Source of the DNA: Candidatus Zixiibacteriota bacterium
GTDB lineage: Bacteria; Zixibacteria; MSB-5A5; GN15; FEB-12
DNA: 54,132 nucleotides
Reading direction: 5' to 3'
Assembly: GCA_040753875.1 (NCBI GenBank)
Contig: JBFMDV010000035.1
Span: 1 to 54,132 of the forward strand
Shown in pieces: positions 1 to 8,849 of this stretch (positions are counted from its first letter, which is position 1; every line of letters starts with the position of its first letter). A program made the translations under genes and the position numbers. Under the pieces are notes generated by a model, which searched no databases, had not been told where the DNA came from, and saw only the letters and a program-made list of their open reading frames with translations.

Positions 1-120
1 ACTTCGTGTACTTTGTCATCGGCGTATCCTTTCGTGGGTCGTGCTTCTACACGACCGCTTCGGTTTTGAGTTCACCGAAAGGCTACGCTACTTTTTTGCC
101 TATTTCCACACCTTTTGAAA

Positions 121-573
121 TTAACTCCCAAGAAACTTATTACCGTTGCCAACCTCATAGGATGCATTAGAGATCTTGTGCCATATGATTGGATTGAGAT
201 TGTCAAAGCCAATGTGGCGGCATTGAACACAGATATCTGCATGAAGTGGAACGACTACATGGCGACCGTTTTGTCTTCGTGACAGACAGACATCGCCCAC
301 AACACAGACCAACCGACCCCCGGGTACAAGAACGCGAAATACACCATGCCAGACCTTTTCGATCTCAGAAAGAAATATCTCGTAATCGTCAATGTGTCCG
401 AGTTGGTCTGGGTGTTCGTTGTAACGCTTGAGGTTCCAATATGGGGGCGACGTAATGGCCAAATGGATAGATTCGTCAGGTATAGTTGACAAGTCTCTTG
501 CATCCCCGAGAATCAGTCGGTGGTAAGTCTCAGCAGTGGCTGGAGGTAACTTACTGGGGCTAACGGAAGTCAT
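121..573 (-). pseudogene. 3'-truncated DNA methyltransferase of a XhoI-like R-M system
   Basis: Would methylate adenine or N4-cytosine to protect the host from the neighbouring endonuclease. The 150-residue frame carries the catalytic motif IV TSPPYW at residues 41-46, preceded by ILGDAR. This is the beta-type order, in which the SAM-binding motif (DPFxGxGTT style) lies near the C terminus. Relatives are roughly twice as long. Here the frame stops right after NGNKFLG, where relatives continue with a PYEPN-like segment, so the SAM-binding half is absent and the product is probably inactive. The ATG at 573 lies inside the last 14 bases of the endonuclease gene, implying coupled translation. Base composition is more AT-rich than uvrA. 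A rearrangement or an assembly break near position 121 could also explain the loss. Confidence 0.75.
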
Positions 574-1309
574 AGCTGCTTGATCTTTCCTGTGTGCGCC
601 GCAACATGGGCAAAAAGTGATTGAGCAAACGACTCAAACCGCAGGTCGGATGCCGGTTCCGAATATCTGCCTCTTCGACCCCCGCAGCATCTGCCATTAA
701 AAAGGAAGCTACCGTATAGTGGCCTTCAAGAACTATGCGCCTGCAAAAGTGCTCGTACCTTTGTGCATACGAAGCGTCTTTGAACTCAGGGAAAACCGCG
801 AAATGGGGTTCTGTAACTCGAACAGGTGTCCTGGACTTGGGACAGTCCTCTAATAAGAAAAAATACCCGAGCCAAGGCCGAGTGGCTGATCTGAAGGTAC
901 CCTCGCGGAATGCAGTCCATAGGTCAAGCGCAGAGCCCATTGCCTCTTCTGTTCTGTTATTGAAATTATTTCCGAAAGAAGGTCCTACCTGCGACTTCAA
1001 CTCAACGGCCAGAACCAATTGGCCATTGTCAACGGCTAAGATGTCCCACTCCTTTGTCGGACGAAAATAACCTGGTAACTCGAGAGCCTTCTTCCGAAAA
1101 ACGCTCTCTTTACTAAGGCCAGCTTCCAAAATTAAGTCTTCTACGAATTCAGAGAAGCCATCCATCTGGGCTCCTCCCGTGACCGCCGATCGAAACCCTT
1201 GGTCCTTTTGGCCCGACGCACCTTGCTTTTCCGCTTGGGCAGTCCTTGTTTGCCAGTAATGCGAAACCGCACCTGACAAGCGTTTGTCAACATCCTTCAG
1301 AATGGCCAT
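560..1309 (-). CDS. Type II restriction endonuclease, XhoI/PaeR7I family
   Basis: Predicted type II endonuclease; the family cuts CTCGAG. The 249 residues match the family end to end in my recollection: HYWQTR (17-22), GGAQMDGF (45-52), LPGYFRPTKEWDI (78-90), VELKSQVGPSFGNNFNNR (102-119), RPWLGYF and EPHFAVFPEF. The PD-(D/E)XK site is visible as D89 with E103-L-K105, so the enzyme looks intact. It is the first gene of a two-gene unit whose second gene, the methyltransferase, is cut short. A CTCGAG site lies inside this gene at 1079-1084 and another at 1744-1749 in the crp-like gene, so the host must protect or avoid cleavage some other way, or the enzyme is silent. AT-rich composition suggests horizontal transfer. 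Confidence 0.9.
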   Translation of the reverse strand: MAILKDVDKRLSGAVSHYWQTRTAQAEKQGASGQKDQGFRSAVTGGAQMDGFSEFVEDLILEAGLSKESVFRKKALELPGYFRPTKEWDILAVDNGQLVLAVELKSQVGPSFGNNFNNRTEEAMGSALDLWTAFREGTFRSATRPWLGYFFLLEDCPKSRTPVRVTEPHFAVFPEFKDASYAQRYEHFCRRIVLEGHYTVASFLMADAAGVEEADIRNRHPTCGLSRLLNHFLPMLRRTQERSSSYDFR

Positions 1310-1458
1310 TAAACAATAATAGTCATTGCACTAGGCCGTGTCATTAACTGTTTGCCTATACTGAATCACATATCTAAGTTCTCGTTCTTCGCTGGTCGGA
1401 TTGTGATTATATTGCATTTCAAAAGACTAAGGCGTTGGTAGGCCGCTTGGAACACATC

Positions 1459-2208
1459 ATGCAGCACTTCCTCTCCCGTTCTCAACTTTTTTCCCAGCTC
1501 GATCCCAAGGCGCTGGCCGAGGTGGCGGATGCGGCTGCCGTGCGCGAGACGTCACGCCAGGAGATGATCTTCTTTGAGGGGGAAATCGCCCATGCCTTCT
1601 ACGTGGTTGGAAAGGGAAAGGTCAAGATCTTCAAGATGTCCCCCGATGGCAAAGAGCAAATTCTGATGATCGCCGGGCCAGGGGATTCGTTCGCCGAGGC
1701 GGCCTTGTTCGCGGGTGGGAAATACCCGGCCTCGGCGCAGGCGCTCGAGGATTCCACTCTGGCGGTAATCGCACGGGATAAGTTTGTGGCTCTCTTGGGG
1801 AGAAATCCGGACATTGCAGTCAATCTGATCGCCCGTCTCTCGGGGCTGCTTCGCAAGATGACCGCGCTGGTGGAGGAGTTGTCGCTCACCGATGTTACCA
1901 CCCGGCTGGCGCATTATTTGATCGGTCTCGTGAGTCAGACCCCACCGCAAGCGGTGGGGTACCCTTCGGGAGCCAGACTGCCGGAAGGGCGTCGCGCTGA
2001 GCGGAGTCGAAGCGTGCCCGATGCGGGAACAGTGACAATCACGCTCTCGGAGAAAAAGGCAGTGATGGCGAGCCAGTTAGGGACAATCCCGGAGACGTTG
2101 TCACGGTCGTTCGCCAGGCTTACGCGCGAAAAAGTGATCGCGATCGACGGCCCGAAAATTGAGATACTGGACTTGGTCAGGCTAAAGGAGCTGGCGGGGG
2201 GAGAGTGA
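1459..2208 (+). CDS. Crp/Fnr-family transcriptional regulator with an in-frame repeat insertion
   Basis: Cyclic-nucleotide-type sensor domain (residues about 5-115, with the FVVGKGKVKIF-like beta barrel), a long dimerisation helix (about 118-160) and a C-terminal winged helix (MASQLGTIPETLSRSFARL). No Fnr-type cysteine cluster is seen at the N terminus. Between helix and winged helix sit about 30 extra residues (161-190, TPPQAVGYPSG... to PDAG) rich in Gly, Pro and Arg. They are encoded by palindromic repeat DNA at 1940-2026. ATG at 1459 is preferred; a TTG at 1435 with an upstream AAGG is possible. The gene is transcribed toward the second R-M pair and ends 2 bases from it. Its ligand and targets cannot be told from sequence. 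Confidence 0.88.
   Translation: MQHFLSRSQLFSQLDPKALAEVADAAAVRETSRQEMIFFEGEIAHAFYVVGKGKVKIFKMSPDGKEQILMIAGPGDSFAEAALFAGGKYPASAQALEDSTLAVIARDKFVALLGRNPDIAVNLIARLSGLLRKMTALVEELSLTDVTTRLAHYLIGLVSQTPPQAVGYPSGARLPEGRRAERSRSVPDAGTVTITLSEKKAVMASQLGTIPETLSRSFARLTREKVIAIDGPKIEILDLVRLKELAGGE
1940..2014. repeat. Palindromic repeat inserted in the crp-like gene
   Basis: A perfect 9-bp hairpin (arms 1940-1948 and 1951-1959, CCCCACCGC against GCGGTGGGG) is followed by TACCC. After it comes an imperfect inverted pair (CCCTTCGG at 1962-1969, CCGGAAGGG at 1981-1989) and then CTGAGCGGAGTCGAAG, a motif I know as part of short intergenic repeats in diverse bacteria. The same CCCAC...GTGGGG(T/C)AC core recurs between genes at 35958-35980 and 48485-48508. 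The length keeps the reading frame open. It resembles, by logic only, the palindromic elements that insert in Rickettsia genes. Confidence 0.7.
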
Positions 2209-2210
2209 GA

Positions 2211-3020
2211 TTACACTGACTGTTCGCCGATTCGCTTGCGGTATGTCAACAGGTCCGCATCGGTCAGTTCTGTTTCTTCGACCAACCTATAATGGCGTTC
2301 GTTTGAAACGCGTACCCCGTCTGGAGTCTCCTCAAACATGAACAAGGCAATGACGTCGCTTTTCATGAACTGAGCTGCGATCGGTTTGCAGATGAGTGAA
2401 GGGAACTTGGCACGACACATCGCGAGGTCCTGCTCAATCTGGACTACTCCAATTTTGTCTTTGCCACCTTTTCCCTGCACTGGGAAGGCATAGTGAACGC
2501 CCTGCTTGTCAACACCGACATAGAACTCATCCGTTTCCACCTGCCCCATTCCCGGAATAGCCGTACGCAGATGACTTTGGAGTGAGTAACAGACAACACC
2601 AGTGAAGACGTCAATCAAACGATTGTACCGGACCTTCGCGAGAAGACCTTGTTCATCGTTTAGTGCATACCTGGCTATAATGCCGGGGGTAGCGTCTGGT
2701 ATTTTTGTCTCGGCGAGAAGTTCATTGGGTGCAATGTTAACAAGTTTGGTCAGAAAGAACTCATAGTGAGATCGACCGACTGATCGAATGGCCCAAGACA
2801 TGTCCTCCGGCGCCCTTTTCCTGATGCTGTCCGGCAAACCGGCCCGATACCGGAAAGTGTATAGAATATCACCAAGGTTCTTGGGCAATTCGATCTTTAG
2901 GCTCTTGGCGATCTGAGCGATTTCGTCTCTTGAAAAGCGAACAACCGACAAGTCCTTTTCGAAGTGGTTGAAGAACAACCGCTCAATGATCTTTGTGTAA
3001 CGATTCTTCTTTTCTGACAT
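2211..3020 (-). CDS. Predicted restriction endonuclease of second R-M pair
   Basis: 269-residue protein that I recognise only as a family found next to DNA methyltransferases. An N-terminal region with LYTFRYRAGLPDSIR (53-67) and AIRSVGRSHYEFFL (77-90) precedes a likely nuclease core: VETDEFYVGVDKQGVHYAFP (161-180) followed by VQGKGGKDKIGVVQIEQD (181-198). This fits an acidic residue (E162, D164 or D171) with a Q182-x-K184 element, as in PD-(D/E)XK enzymes. It starts 6 bases after the methyltransferase stop, so the two form one transcription unit. Its stop is 2 bases from the crp-like stop. Composition is AT-rich like the methyltransferase. The recognition site is unknown. Confidence 0.6.
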   Translation of the reverse strand: MSEKKNRYTKIIERLFFNHFEKDLSVVRFSRDEIAQIAKSLKIELPKNLGDILYTFRYRAGLPDSIRKRAPEDMSWAIRSVGRSHYEFFLTKLVNIAPNELLAETKIPDATPGIIARYALNDEQGLLAKVRYNRLIDVFTGVVCYSLQSHLRTAIPGMGQVETDEFYVGVDKQGVHYAFPVQGKGGKDKIGVVQIEQDLAMCRAKFPSLICKPIAAQFMKSDVIALFMFEETPDGVRVSNERHYRLVEETELTDADLLTYRKRIGEQSV

Positions 3021-3026
3021 TTGGTG

Positions 3027-4421
3027 CTATCCCGGCCACGTAAGTATAAGTATCTCTTCACGCAACTCTGATTTGGACGCCGTAGCAGCCCTCATCCTAA
3101 AGAGTTCAATTGCTTCGACCTTATAGCCCAATCCTGTAGCTATCTCAGCCAAGAACTCACCGGTCCTTATCATCACTTGAAGGTACGATGCCTGATCGCC
3201 GACAACATATGCCAGTTTTGCACCCGGGCGCAACACCGTTCTTAGGTCGGCCAGGTGCCTCTTCATGCCGCCAAAATAGAGCTTAGTAACCCTGGGATAA
3301 AGTCTCTCGAAGCCCGATGTCTTACCCAACGAAATCCTTCGCCGCTCAATCTCGGTAGTGATTTGCTCGATTCTCTCATTACCGTTGATCAGAAGGTCAT
3401 CATCGTCACCCTTATAAACTCCGCGCGTATTTGATCTGATCAGGTCCTTTTTCATCCCACGTAATTCATCGTTGCTTGATATCAACCCAAGAACAACAGA
3501 CTCCAAGCGGGTCGTACGGGTATAGTCCTTCTCGTTGGGATAGGGCGGTGACGTTATGACTGCGTCAATGGTAGTGGGCGGAATCACAGAAGAGAGATTA
3601 CGGGAATCACAACAAAGGACTTTTGTACGCGCGTGTCTACTGCCACTGAGACTAGCCAAATCTCTCGCCATCGTGCGGACCTCGGCCAACCACGTGGAGA
3701 CGACGGGTACATCCGCTTTCACCTTGCCAAGTCCGACCTCCGGCCCAAAACGCAGATTACCAATTCCGCAAACCAGCGCCTTGGCCAGGGCAATTCTATA
3801 ATGGTCCAGGAGATACGACTCTGAATGTCGCTCCATTGCCTCGCGGAGAATTAAGACTTTGTGCAATGGTACCGGGCTAATCGAGTTTTTGATAAGCAGC
3901 TTCATCTGCTCTTCGGGGAGGGTGCGCAATCTGCAGTGAGCAGGCGGTTTGGAATGAAGAACGCTGTCATCGATACCGGACGCGCGAATTGATCTCAGAG
4001 CTGCGCCGGCAACCCTCTCTGAATTCTCCTTCATTTCGTCAGCATTCACACGCCAATCGAGCTTTACCTTGGTCGCAAGACAGGCTATCGGGTTCACCTC
4101 AACCCCAATACTCATCACTCGATTCAGCCGGGCCTCAACGAGAGTAGTTCCGGTGCCACAAAAAGGATCCAAGACGGTGCTCTTGTGATCCAGATTGAAC
4201 CGTCTGAGATAATCGCGGACGAGATGTGGCGGGAAAGACAGGACGAATCTGTACCAGTTATGAACCCTGCCGTCCGAGCAATCCACTTTGTTTGTCTCGC
4301 GTCCAGTGCGGACTGGGGTTGCACCAAACATATGCTCCTGAACAAGTCTTGCCATAATTGGATATACTCCCGCCAATGCGATTCTGTCAATAACATTTGC
4401 CGGGGCTGAGCCCGGCTGCAC
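3027..4421 (-). CDS. DNA methyltransferase of second R-M pair
   Basis: SAM-dependent amino-methyltransferase for adenine N6 or cytosine N4. The SAM-binding motif I is DPFCGTGTT at residues 85-93. The catalytic motif IV TSPPYP lies about 200 residues later (near 289-293), so motif I comes first, unlike the truncated methyltransferase at the left edge. Between them lies a long variable stretch, and after motif IV come the LRPGAKLAYVVGD strand and an EEILILTW C terminus. A GTG at 4421 gives 464 residues. An ATG at 4355 with a GGGAG about 11 bases upstream is an alternative. The gene starts 6 bases after the uvrA stop and precedes the predicted endonuclease. It looks intact. Confidence 0.85.
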   Translation of the reverse strand: MQPGSAPANVIDRIALAGVYPIMARLVQEHMFGATPVRTGRETNKVDCSDGRVHNWYRFVLSFPPHLVRDYLRRFNLDHKSTVLDPFCGTGTTLVEARLNRVMSIGVEVNPIACLATKVKLDWRVNADEMKENSERVAGAALRSIRASGIDDSVLHSKPPAHCRLRTLPEEQMKLLIKNSISPVPLHKVLILREAMERHSESYLLDHYRIALAKALVCGIGNLRFGPEVGLGKVKADVPVVSTWLAEVRTMARDLASLSGSRHARTKVLCCDSRNLSSVIPPTTIDAVITSPPYPNEKDYTRTTRLESVVLGLISSNDELRGMKKDLIRSNTRGVYKGDDDDLLINGNERIEQITTEIERRRISLGKTSGFERLYPRVTKLYFGGMKRHLADLRTVLRPGAKLAYVVGDQASYLQVMIRTGEFLAEIATGLGYKVEAIELFRMRAATASKSELREEILILTWPG

Positions 4422-4427
4422 AAAGCG

Positions 4428-7286
4428 CTATCCTTGCAGCACCTTCCTCAAATGCTCGCCCGTGTACGACCCCTTGGTCTTCGCGACCTGCTCCGGCGTT
4501 CCCGTTGCGATAATGCGGCCGCCGTCATCTCCCCCTTCCGGACCGATATCAATAACCCAGTCAGCCGTCTTGATGACATCGAGATTGTGCTCGATCACCA
4601 GCACCGTGTTGCCGCGGCTGACCAGTTCGTTCAGCACGCCAAGAAGCATGCGGATATCTTCAAAATGGAGGCCGGTGGTCGGTTCATCGAGAATGTACAG
4701 TGTTTTGCCTGTGGCCAGCTTGGAAAGCTCCGCGGCCAGTTTGACACGCTGCGCTTCACCGCCCGAAAGCGTAGTAGCCTGTTGGCCGAGGTGGATGTAT
4801 CCAAGGCCAACATTGGCGAGGGTGAAGAGTTTCTTCTTAAGGCGCGGGATATGCTCGAAGAAACTGAGCGATTCGTCGACCGTCATATCGAGCACATCGG
4901 CTATCGATTTCCCCTTGTAGGTAACTTCAAGCGTCTCGCGATTGTACCGTTTTCCCTTGCAGACCTCGCACGGGATATAGACGTCCGGGAGGAAATGCAT
5001 CTCGATCTTGATGATACCGTCCCCCTCGCATGCTTCACAGCGCCCACCCCGGACATTAAACGAGAACCGACCCGGCTGATACCCGCGCGCTTTGGCCTCC
5101 GGCAGCGTGGCGAATAAATCCCGTATCAGCGTGAACAGGCCGGTGTAGGTGGCCGGATTAGACCGCGGCGTACGGCCGATTGGCGATTGATCGATATCAA
5201 TCACCTTGTCAATCAGTTCCAGTCCCTCGATCCGCTCATACGGCAGTGCCGGTTCGCGGCTGTTGTAGAAATGGCGCGCGCAGATACGATAAAGTGTCTC
5301 ATTGACCAAAGTCGATTTCCCGGAACCGGAGACGCCGGTCACGGCGATGAACACGCCCAGCGGAAACTCTACCTCGACGTTCTTCAGGTTATTGCCGGAG
5401 GCACCCAGCAACTGGATCTTGTCGCCGTTCCCGTCACGTCGTCGTTTTGGCGTGTCGATCTGTCGGGCTCCGGCCAAGTACTGACCGGTAATGGAGCGCC
5501 TGGTTTTTCGGATCTCCTCGGGCGTTCCGGAAGCGACTACTTCACCGCCGTGGATACCAGCGCCGGGGCCGAGATCTATAACATAGTCGGCGCTTTCAAT
5601 CGTCTCGCGGTCATGTTCTACCACAAGCACGGTGTTGCCGATATCGCGCAACTCGATCAGGGTGTTCAGCAGCTTCTGGTTGTCGCGTTGATGCAGGCCG
5701 ATAGAGGGTTCATCGAGAATGTACAGCACGCCGACCAATCGGGAGCCAATTTGAGTGGCCAGGCGGATTCTCTGGGCCTCGCCACCCGAAAGAGTGGCGG
5801 CCGCTCGGCTGAGCGTGAGATAGTCTAGGCCGACATCACAAAGGAATCCAAGCCGTTCCCGAATTTCCTTGAGAATCTGCCGTGCGATCAACTGCTGGCG
5901 TTTGGTAAGACTGACTTCGTCAAAGAACTTCCGCGCCCGCTTGATTGGCATGTCGCAGATGCTGTCGATTGTCTCGCGGTCGATTATCACCGCCAGCGCT
6001 TCGGGTCGGAGTCGCGCCCCTTTGCACGAGGGGCAGTTGGTGACCGTCATGTAGTTTTCGATCCACTGGCGGATATCATTGGAATCGGTCTGGCGGTACC
6101 GTCGCGCCAGATGCGGGATCACCCCTTCAAAGCGGGAGCGATACACGCCCGAGCCACGCCCTTTGCCGGAGAGATGCTCGTATTCAAACTGTACTTCCTC
6201 ACGGCCGGAACCGTACAGAATTATCTGGCGGGTTTTCTCCGGCAACTGATTGAACGGCGTCGAAAACTTGAACTTGTAGTGGCTGGCCAACCCCTTCAGC
6301 ATGTAGCGGTACCAATTGGACATGTCGGCACCGCCCCAGGGTTGGATGGCGCCGTCGTTGATGGAGAGATTCGGATTCGGAATCACCAGTTTGGGATCGA
6401 TCTCCATCTTCTGACCCAGACCGTCGCACACTTTGCACGCGCCAAACGGCGAGTTGAATGAAAAGAGGCGCGGTGTGGGTTCCTCGTAGCTGATGTTGCA
6501 GTTGAGACAGGCAAACTGCTGCGAATAGAGCAGGTCCTGGTTCTTGATGTTAATCAGCACGGTTCCCTGAGCCATCTTCACGGCAGTTTCCACGGAATCG
6601 GCTAGGCGGCGTTTGGAGCTCGCTTTCACCACCAGCCGGTCGATCACCGCCTCAATCGTGTGCTTCTTGTTCTTTTCGAGCTTGATATCGGAGTCCGACT
6701 CCACCACCTCGCCATTGATGCGGAGTCGCACGAATCCCTCGCGGCGGGCTTCTTCGATAATCTCCCGATGTTCCCCCTTCTTGCCGCGCACGAGCGGCGC
6801 AAGCACCATGAGGCGAGCCCCTTCTTCGAACGACAGCACCGAATCGACAATCTGCTCGACCGTCTGCTGGGTGATCGGCTGGCCGCATTTGACACAGTGC
6901 GGCACACCGGCACGGGCAAAGAGCAGCCGGAGGTAATCGTAAATTTCGGTGACCGTGCCGACAGTCGATCTCGGGTTTTTGGCAGTCGAGCGCTGTTCGA
7001 TTGAGATGGCCGGCGACAGCCCCTCGATAAAATCGACATCGGGCTTCTCCATCAACCCCAGGAACTGGCGGGCGTAGGCGGAGAGGGATTCCACGTAGCG
7101 GCGCTGACCCTCGGCATAAATGGTGTCGAACGCCAGGGAACTCTTGCCGGAGCCGGACAGGCCGGTGATGACCGTCAGGGTCTCGCGGGGGATTTTGACA
7201 TCGATATTCTTCAGGTTATGTTCGCGGGCCCCTTTGACCCACAGGAACTCTTTGTTTTCTCTATAGCGATCGTGGTTGTTGGCCAT
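4428..7286 (-). CDS. uvrA: Excinuclease ABC subunit A
   Basis: Damage-recognition ATPase of nucleotide excision repair, acting with UvrB and UvrC. The 952 residues hold two ABC modules: [14 protein letters not shown] near the N terminus and [15 protein letters not shown] in the C-terminal half, each with an LSGGEAQR signature ([26 protein letters not shown]). The expected zinc modules are present (CVKC, CLNC...CKVC, CPSC, CEAC...CEVC). Length is normal. I chose ATG 7286 ([11 protein letters not shown]) because CGGAG lies about 8 bases upstream; an upstream in-frame start at 7343 has no comparable site. No uvrB or uvrC lies nearby. It is followed within 6 bases by the second methyltransferase gene, which looks like an insertion behind it. 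Confidence 0.98.
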   Translation of the reverse strand: MANNHDRYRENKEFLWVKGAREHNLKNIDVKIPRETLTVITGLSGSGKSSLAFDTIYAEGQRRYVESLSAYARQFLGLMEKPDVDFIEGLSPAISIEQRSTAKNPRSTVGTVTEIYDYLRLLFARAGVPHCVKCGQPITQQTVEQIVDSVLSFEEGARLMVLAPLVRGKKGEHREIIEEARREGFVRLRINGEVVESDSDIKLEKNKKHTIEAVIDRLVVKASSKRRLADSVETAVKMAQGTVLINIKNQDLLYSQQFACLNCNISYEEPTPRLFSFNSPFGACKVCDGLGQKMEIDPKLVIPNPNLSINDGAIQPWGGADMSNWYRYMLKGLASHYKFKFSTPFNQLPEKTRQIILYGSGREEVQFEYEHLSGKGRGSGVYRSRFEGVIPHLARRYRQTDSNDIRQWIENYMTVTNCPSCKGARLRPEALAVIIDRETIDSICDMPIKRARKFFDEVSLTKRQQLIARQILKEIRERLGFLCDVGLDYLTLSRAAATLSGGEAQRIRLATQIGSRLVGVLYILDEPSIGLHQRDNQKLLNTLIELRDIGNTVLVVEHDRETIESADYVIDLGPGAGIHGGEVVASGTPEEIRKTRRSITGQYLAGARQIDTPKRRRDGNGDKIQLLGASGNNLKNVEVEFPLGVFIAVTGVSGSGKSTLVNETLYRICARHFYNSREPALPYERIEGLELIDKVIDIDQSPIGRTPRSNPATYTGLFTLIRDLFATLPEAKARGYQPGRFSFNVRGGRCEACEGDGIIKIEMHFLPDVYIPCEVCKGKRYNRETLEVTYKGKSIADVLDMTVDESLSFFEHIPRLKKKLFTLANVGLGYIHLGQQATTLSGGEAQRVKLAAELSKLATGKTLYILDEPTTGLHFEDIRMLLGVLNELVSRGNTVLVIEHNLDVIKTADWVIDIGPEGGDDGGRIIATGTPEQVAKTKGSYTGEHLRKVLQG

Positions 7287-7383
7287 CTTTTTTTCTCCGT
7301 TCGGGCAACCGGGTAATATACGCCAATCCGGTGCCGGAGCCAAGGCGGATTCTGCGATGGGAAATCACATTGTCGCCCACTCC

Positions 7384-7440
7384 GTCGGGTCACACTTGTC
7401 CGTCTTCGGCGTCCAAGCAGGACCCGACGGAACGGCGCAG
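7384..7440. repeat. Palindromic repeat family A, copy 1
   Basis: Starts with GTCGGGTCACACTTGTC and ends with GGACCCGACGGAACGGCG, so its ends are inverted (GTCGGGTC against GACCCGAC) around a CTTCGG centre. It lies in the 388-base gap between uvrA and the methyltransferase gene at 7675. The rest of that gap (7287-7383 and 7531-7674) shows no convincing gene. Confidence 0.75.
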
Positions 7441-7471
7441 AGAACGTCTGAGTCACTTTTCTGCATGGGCT

Positions 7472-7530
7472 GTCGGGTCACACTTGTCTGCCTTCGGGGT
7501 CCAAGGGGGACCTGACAGAACAGACAGCGG
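7472..7530. repeat. Palindromic repeat family A, copy 2
   Basis: Direct copy of the element 88 bases upstream, with about 80 percent identity by eye: GTCGGGTCACACTTGTC again opens it, and GGACCTGACAGAACAG closes it. Further relatives are at 17166-17216 and 36174-36293. Confidence 0.75.
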
Positions 7531-7674
7531 AAAGTCGGGGCCGCCTGTAACAACCACTCATTATCGAAGCAGGATGTAACGGCTCTAACATACGTAGCAT
7601 AGAGCGCAATCACTTAGATCATGAATCGATGAACCTTGACAATATCGCTCCGCAAATACTTATTGACGGCCACG

Positions 7675-8277
7675 ATGCACGATATGCACCAGGAGTTTTT
7701 CGATCGTCTGGCCGCTGAGTGGGATCTTACCTTCACGGCCGAGGACCTGGAGCGCCTTCAGCATGTGGTGAACAACATGCCGGTCCATAGGGGTATGCAG
7801 ATCCTGGACCTGGGGTGCGGCACCGGTATCCTTTTCGATATGCTGCGGCGACTCGTTGGCACCAGGGGGAGTGTCACGGGGGTAGATTTTTCTATGGAAA
7901 TGGCGCAAAAGGCGCACAGGAACTTCCCGTTCGCCAACGTGCATGTAGTGGATGCCGATGCCTCCGAACTCCCGTTCGGGGCAAACTTGTTCGACATGGC
8001 GGTAGCGTTCGCGGCTTTTCCCCATTTCGTGCACCAGCAACGGGCGCTCGATGAACTGCACCGGGTGTTGAAGCCAGGCGCACGCTTCTATATTCTCCAT
8101 CTGCAATCGTCAAAGGAACTGGCGGCGATACATCATCGGGTAGGGGGCGCGGTGGCGAAGGACACACTGCCGTCCGCTGAGAACCTGCGCCAGATGTTTG
8201 CCTCGGGGCAGTTCTACGACATCCGTATCGAAGACCATCCCGGTCTGTTTCTGGCTTCGGCCACGAACGCCGAGTAG
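7675..8277 (+). CDS. Class I SAM-dependent methyltransferase
   Basis: 200-residue methyltransferase of the UbiE/Methyltransf_11 type. The SAM-binding motif ILDLGCGTGILFDML is clear. It is followed by VTGVDFSMEMAQKA (acidic residue for the ribose) and by the LHRVLKPGARFYILH strand typical of small-molecule methyltransferases. The substrate is not evident. ATG 7675 gives the natural N terminus (HDMHQEFFDRLAAEWD); a TTG further upstream at 7636 is less likely. The gene lies 15 bases before the ECF transporter S component gene, so the two are probably co-transcribed. Such pairs occur in cofactor uptake and modification, but which cofactor cannot be said here. Confidence 0.85.
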   Translation: MHDMHQEFFDRLAAEWDLTFTAEDLERLQHVVNNMPVHRGMQILDLGCGTGILFDMLRRLVGTRGSVTGVDFSMEMAQKAHRNFPFANVHVVDADASELPFGANLFDMAVAFAAFPHFVHQQRALDELHRVLKPGARFYILHLQSSKELAAIHHRVGGAVAKDTLPSAENLRQMFASGQFYDIRIEDHPGLFLASATNAE

Positions 8278-8292
8278 GGCACGGCAACTCTC

Positions 8293-8829
8293 GTGTCTGG
8301 TGCGGGCCGTCAATATCGCTTTATCGCCCACAGCGCCTTATATCTGGCGCTGGCCATCCTGTTACCGTTGGCATTTCACGCGCTCGGGATCGGCGGCAGG
8401 GTATTTCTGCCGATGCACCTGCCGGTACTTCTGGCCGGCTTTCTGGTTGGCCCCGGCAGCGGTGTTGTTGTGGGCCTGATTGCCCCCGGACTTTCCTTTT
8501 TGCTCACTGGAATGCCGCCAACCTATGCCGTGCCTCTTATGTCGCTCGAACTCCCCATGTACGGTCTGGTCGCCGGCATTACCTACCGCCGCCTGCATCT
8601 GAATATCTACATCGCACTCGTTCTGGCCATGATCGTGGGCCGCATCATGTTCGGATTAGGGTTGTTCGTGCTCGGGATGTTTATGGAACTTCCGTACAGC
8701 GCAGCGACCTTTTTTTCAACCGGTGGGGCGATTGTCACCGGCCTTCCGGGGATAGCCGTGCAACTGGTTCTGATACCAATTATCGTTGCGGGCTTAAATA
8801 GGCACCGGACTGTCGATTCGGTCCGGTGA
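8293..8829 (+). CDS. ECF transporter S component-like membrane protein
   Basis: 178-residue, very hydrophobic protein with five to six predicted membrane segments. Family features are PMHLPVLLAGFLVGPGSG in the first third, GLIAPGLSFLLTGMPP, and a later segment with GLPGIAVQLVLIP. This is the layout of substrate-binding S components of energy-coupling-factor vitamin transporters. The ATPases and T component are not in the window, so it probably shares a general ECF module encoded elsewhere (group II arrangement). GTG 8293 is the start. It is followed by a hairpin that spans its stop codon. Substrate unknown; the methyltransferase upstream is the only context clue. Confidence 0.75.
   Translation: MSGAGRQYRFIAHSALYLALAILLPLAFHALGIGGRVFLPMHLPVLLAGFLVGPGSGVVVGLIAPGLSFLLTGMPPTYAVPLMSLELPMYGLVAGITYRRLHLNIYIALVLAMIVGRIMFGLGLFVLGMFMELPYSAATFFSTGGAIVTGLPGIAVQLVLIPIIVAGLNRHRTVDSVR
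8803..8828. terminator. Hairpin spanning the ECF gene stop codon
   Basis: Perfect 8-bp stem, CACCGGAC against GTCCGGTG, with a 10-base loop. It sits between convergent genes (ECF gene on +, two-CW gene on -) and includes the TGA at 8827-8829. There is no U-tract, so it would be a bidirectional 3'-end stabiliser rather than a classic terminator. Confidence 0.5.
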
Positions 8830-8849
8830 CGGCCATTCGTATTGGCGGG

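Noticed and set aside
1-19. Possible minus-strand gene start (ATG at 17-19)
   Set aside because: Only six codons are visible, so it cannot be supported as a gene; noted in the breakpoint finding.
1079-1084. CTCGAG avoidance as a sign of an active XhoI-like enzyme
   Set aside because: Several CTCGAG sites are present in the window, so no avoidance is visible.
7384-7530. Possible CRISPR or riboswitch between uvrA and the methyltransferase gene
   Set aside because: Only two units, each palindromic, with relatives elsewhere between genes; better explained as dispersed repeats.
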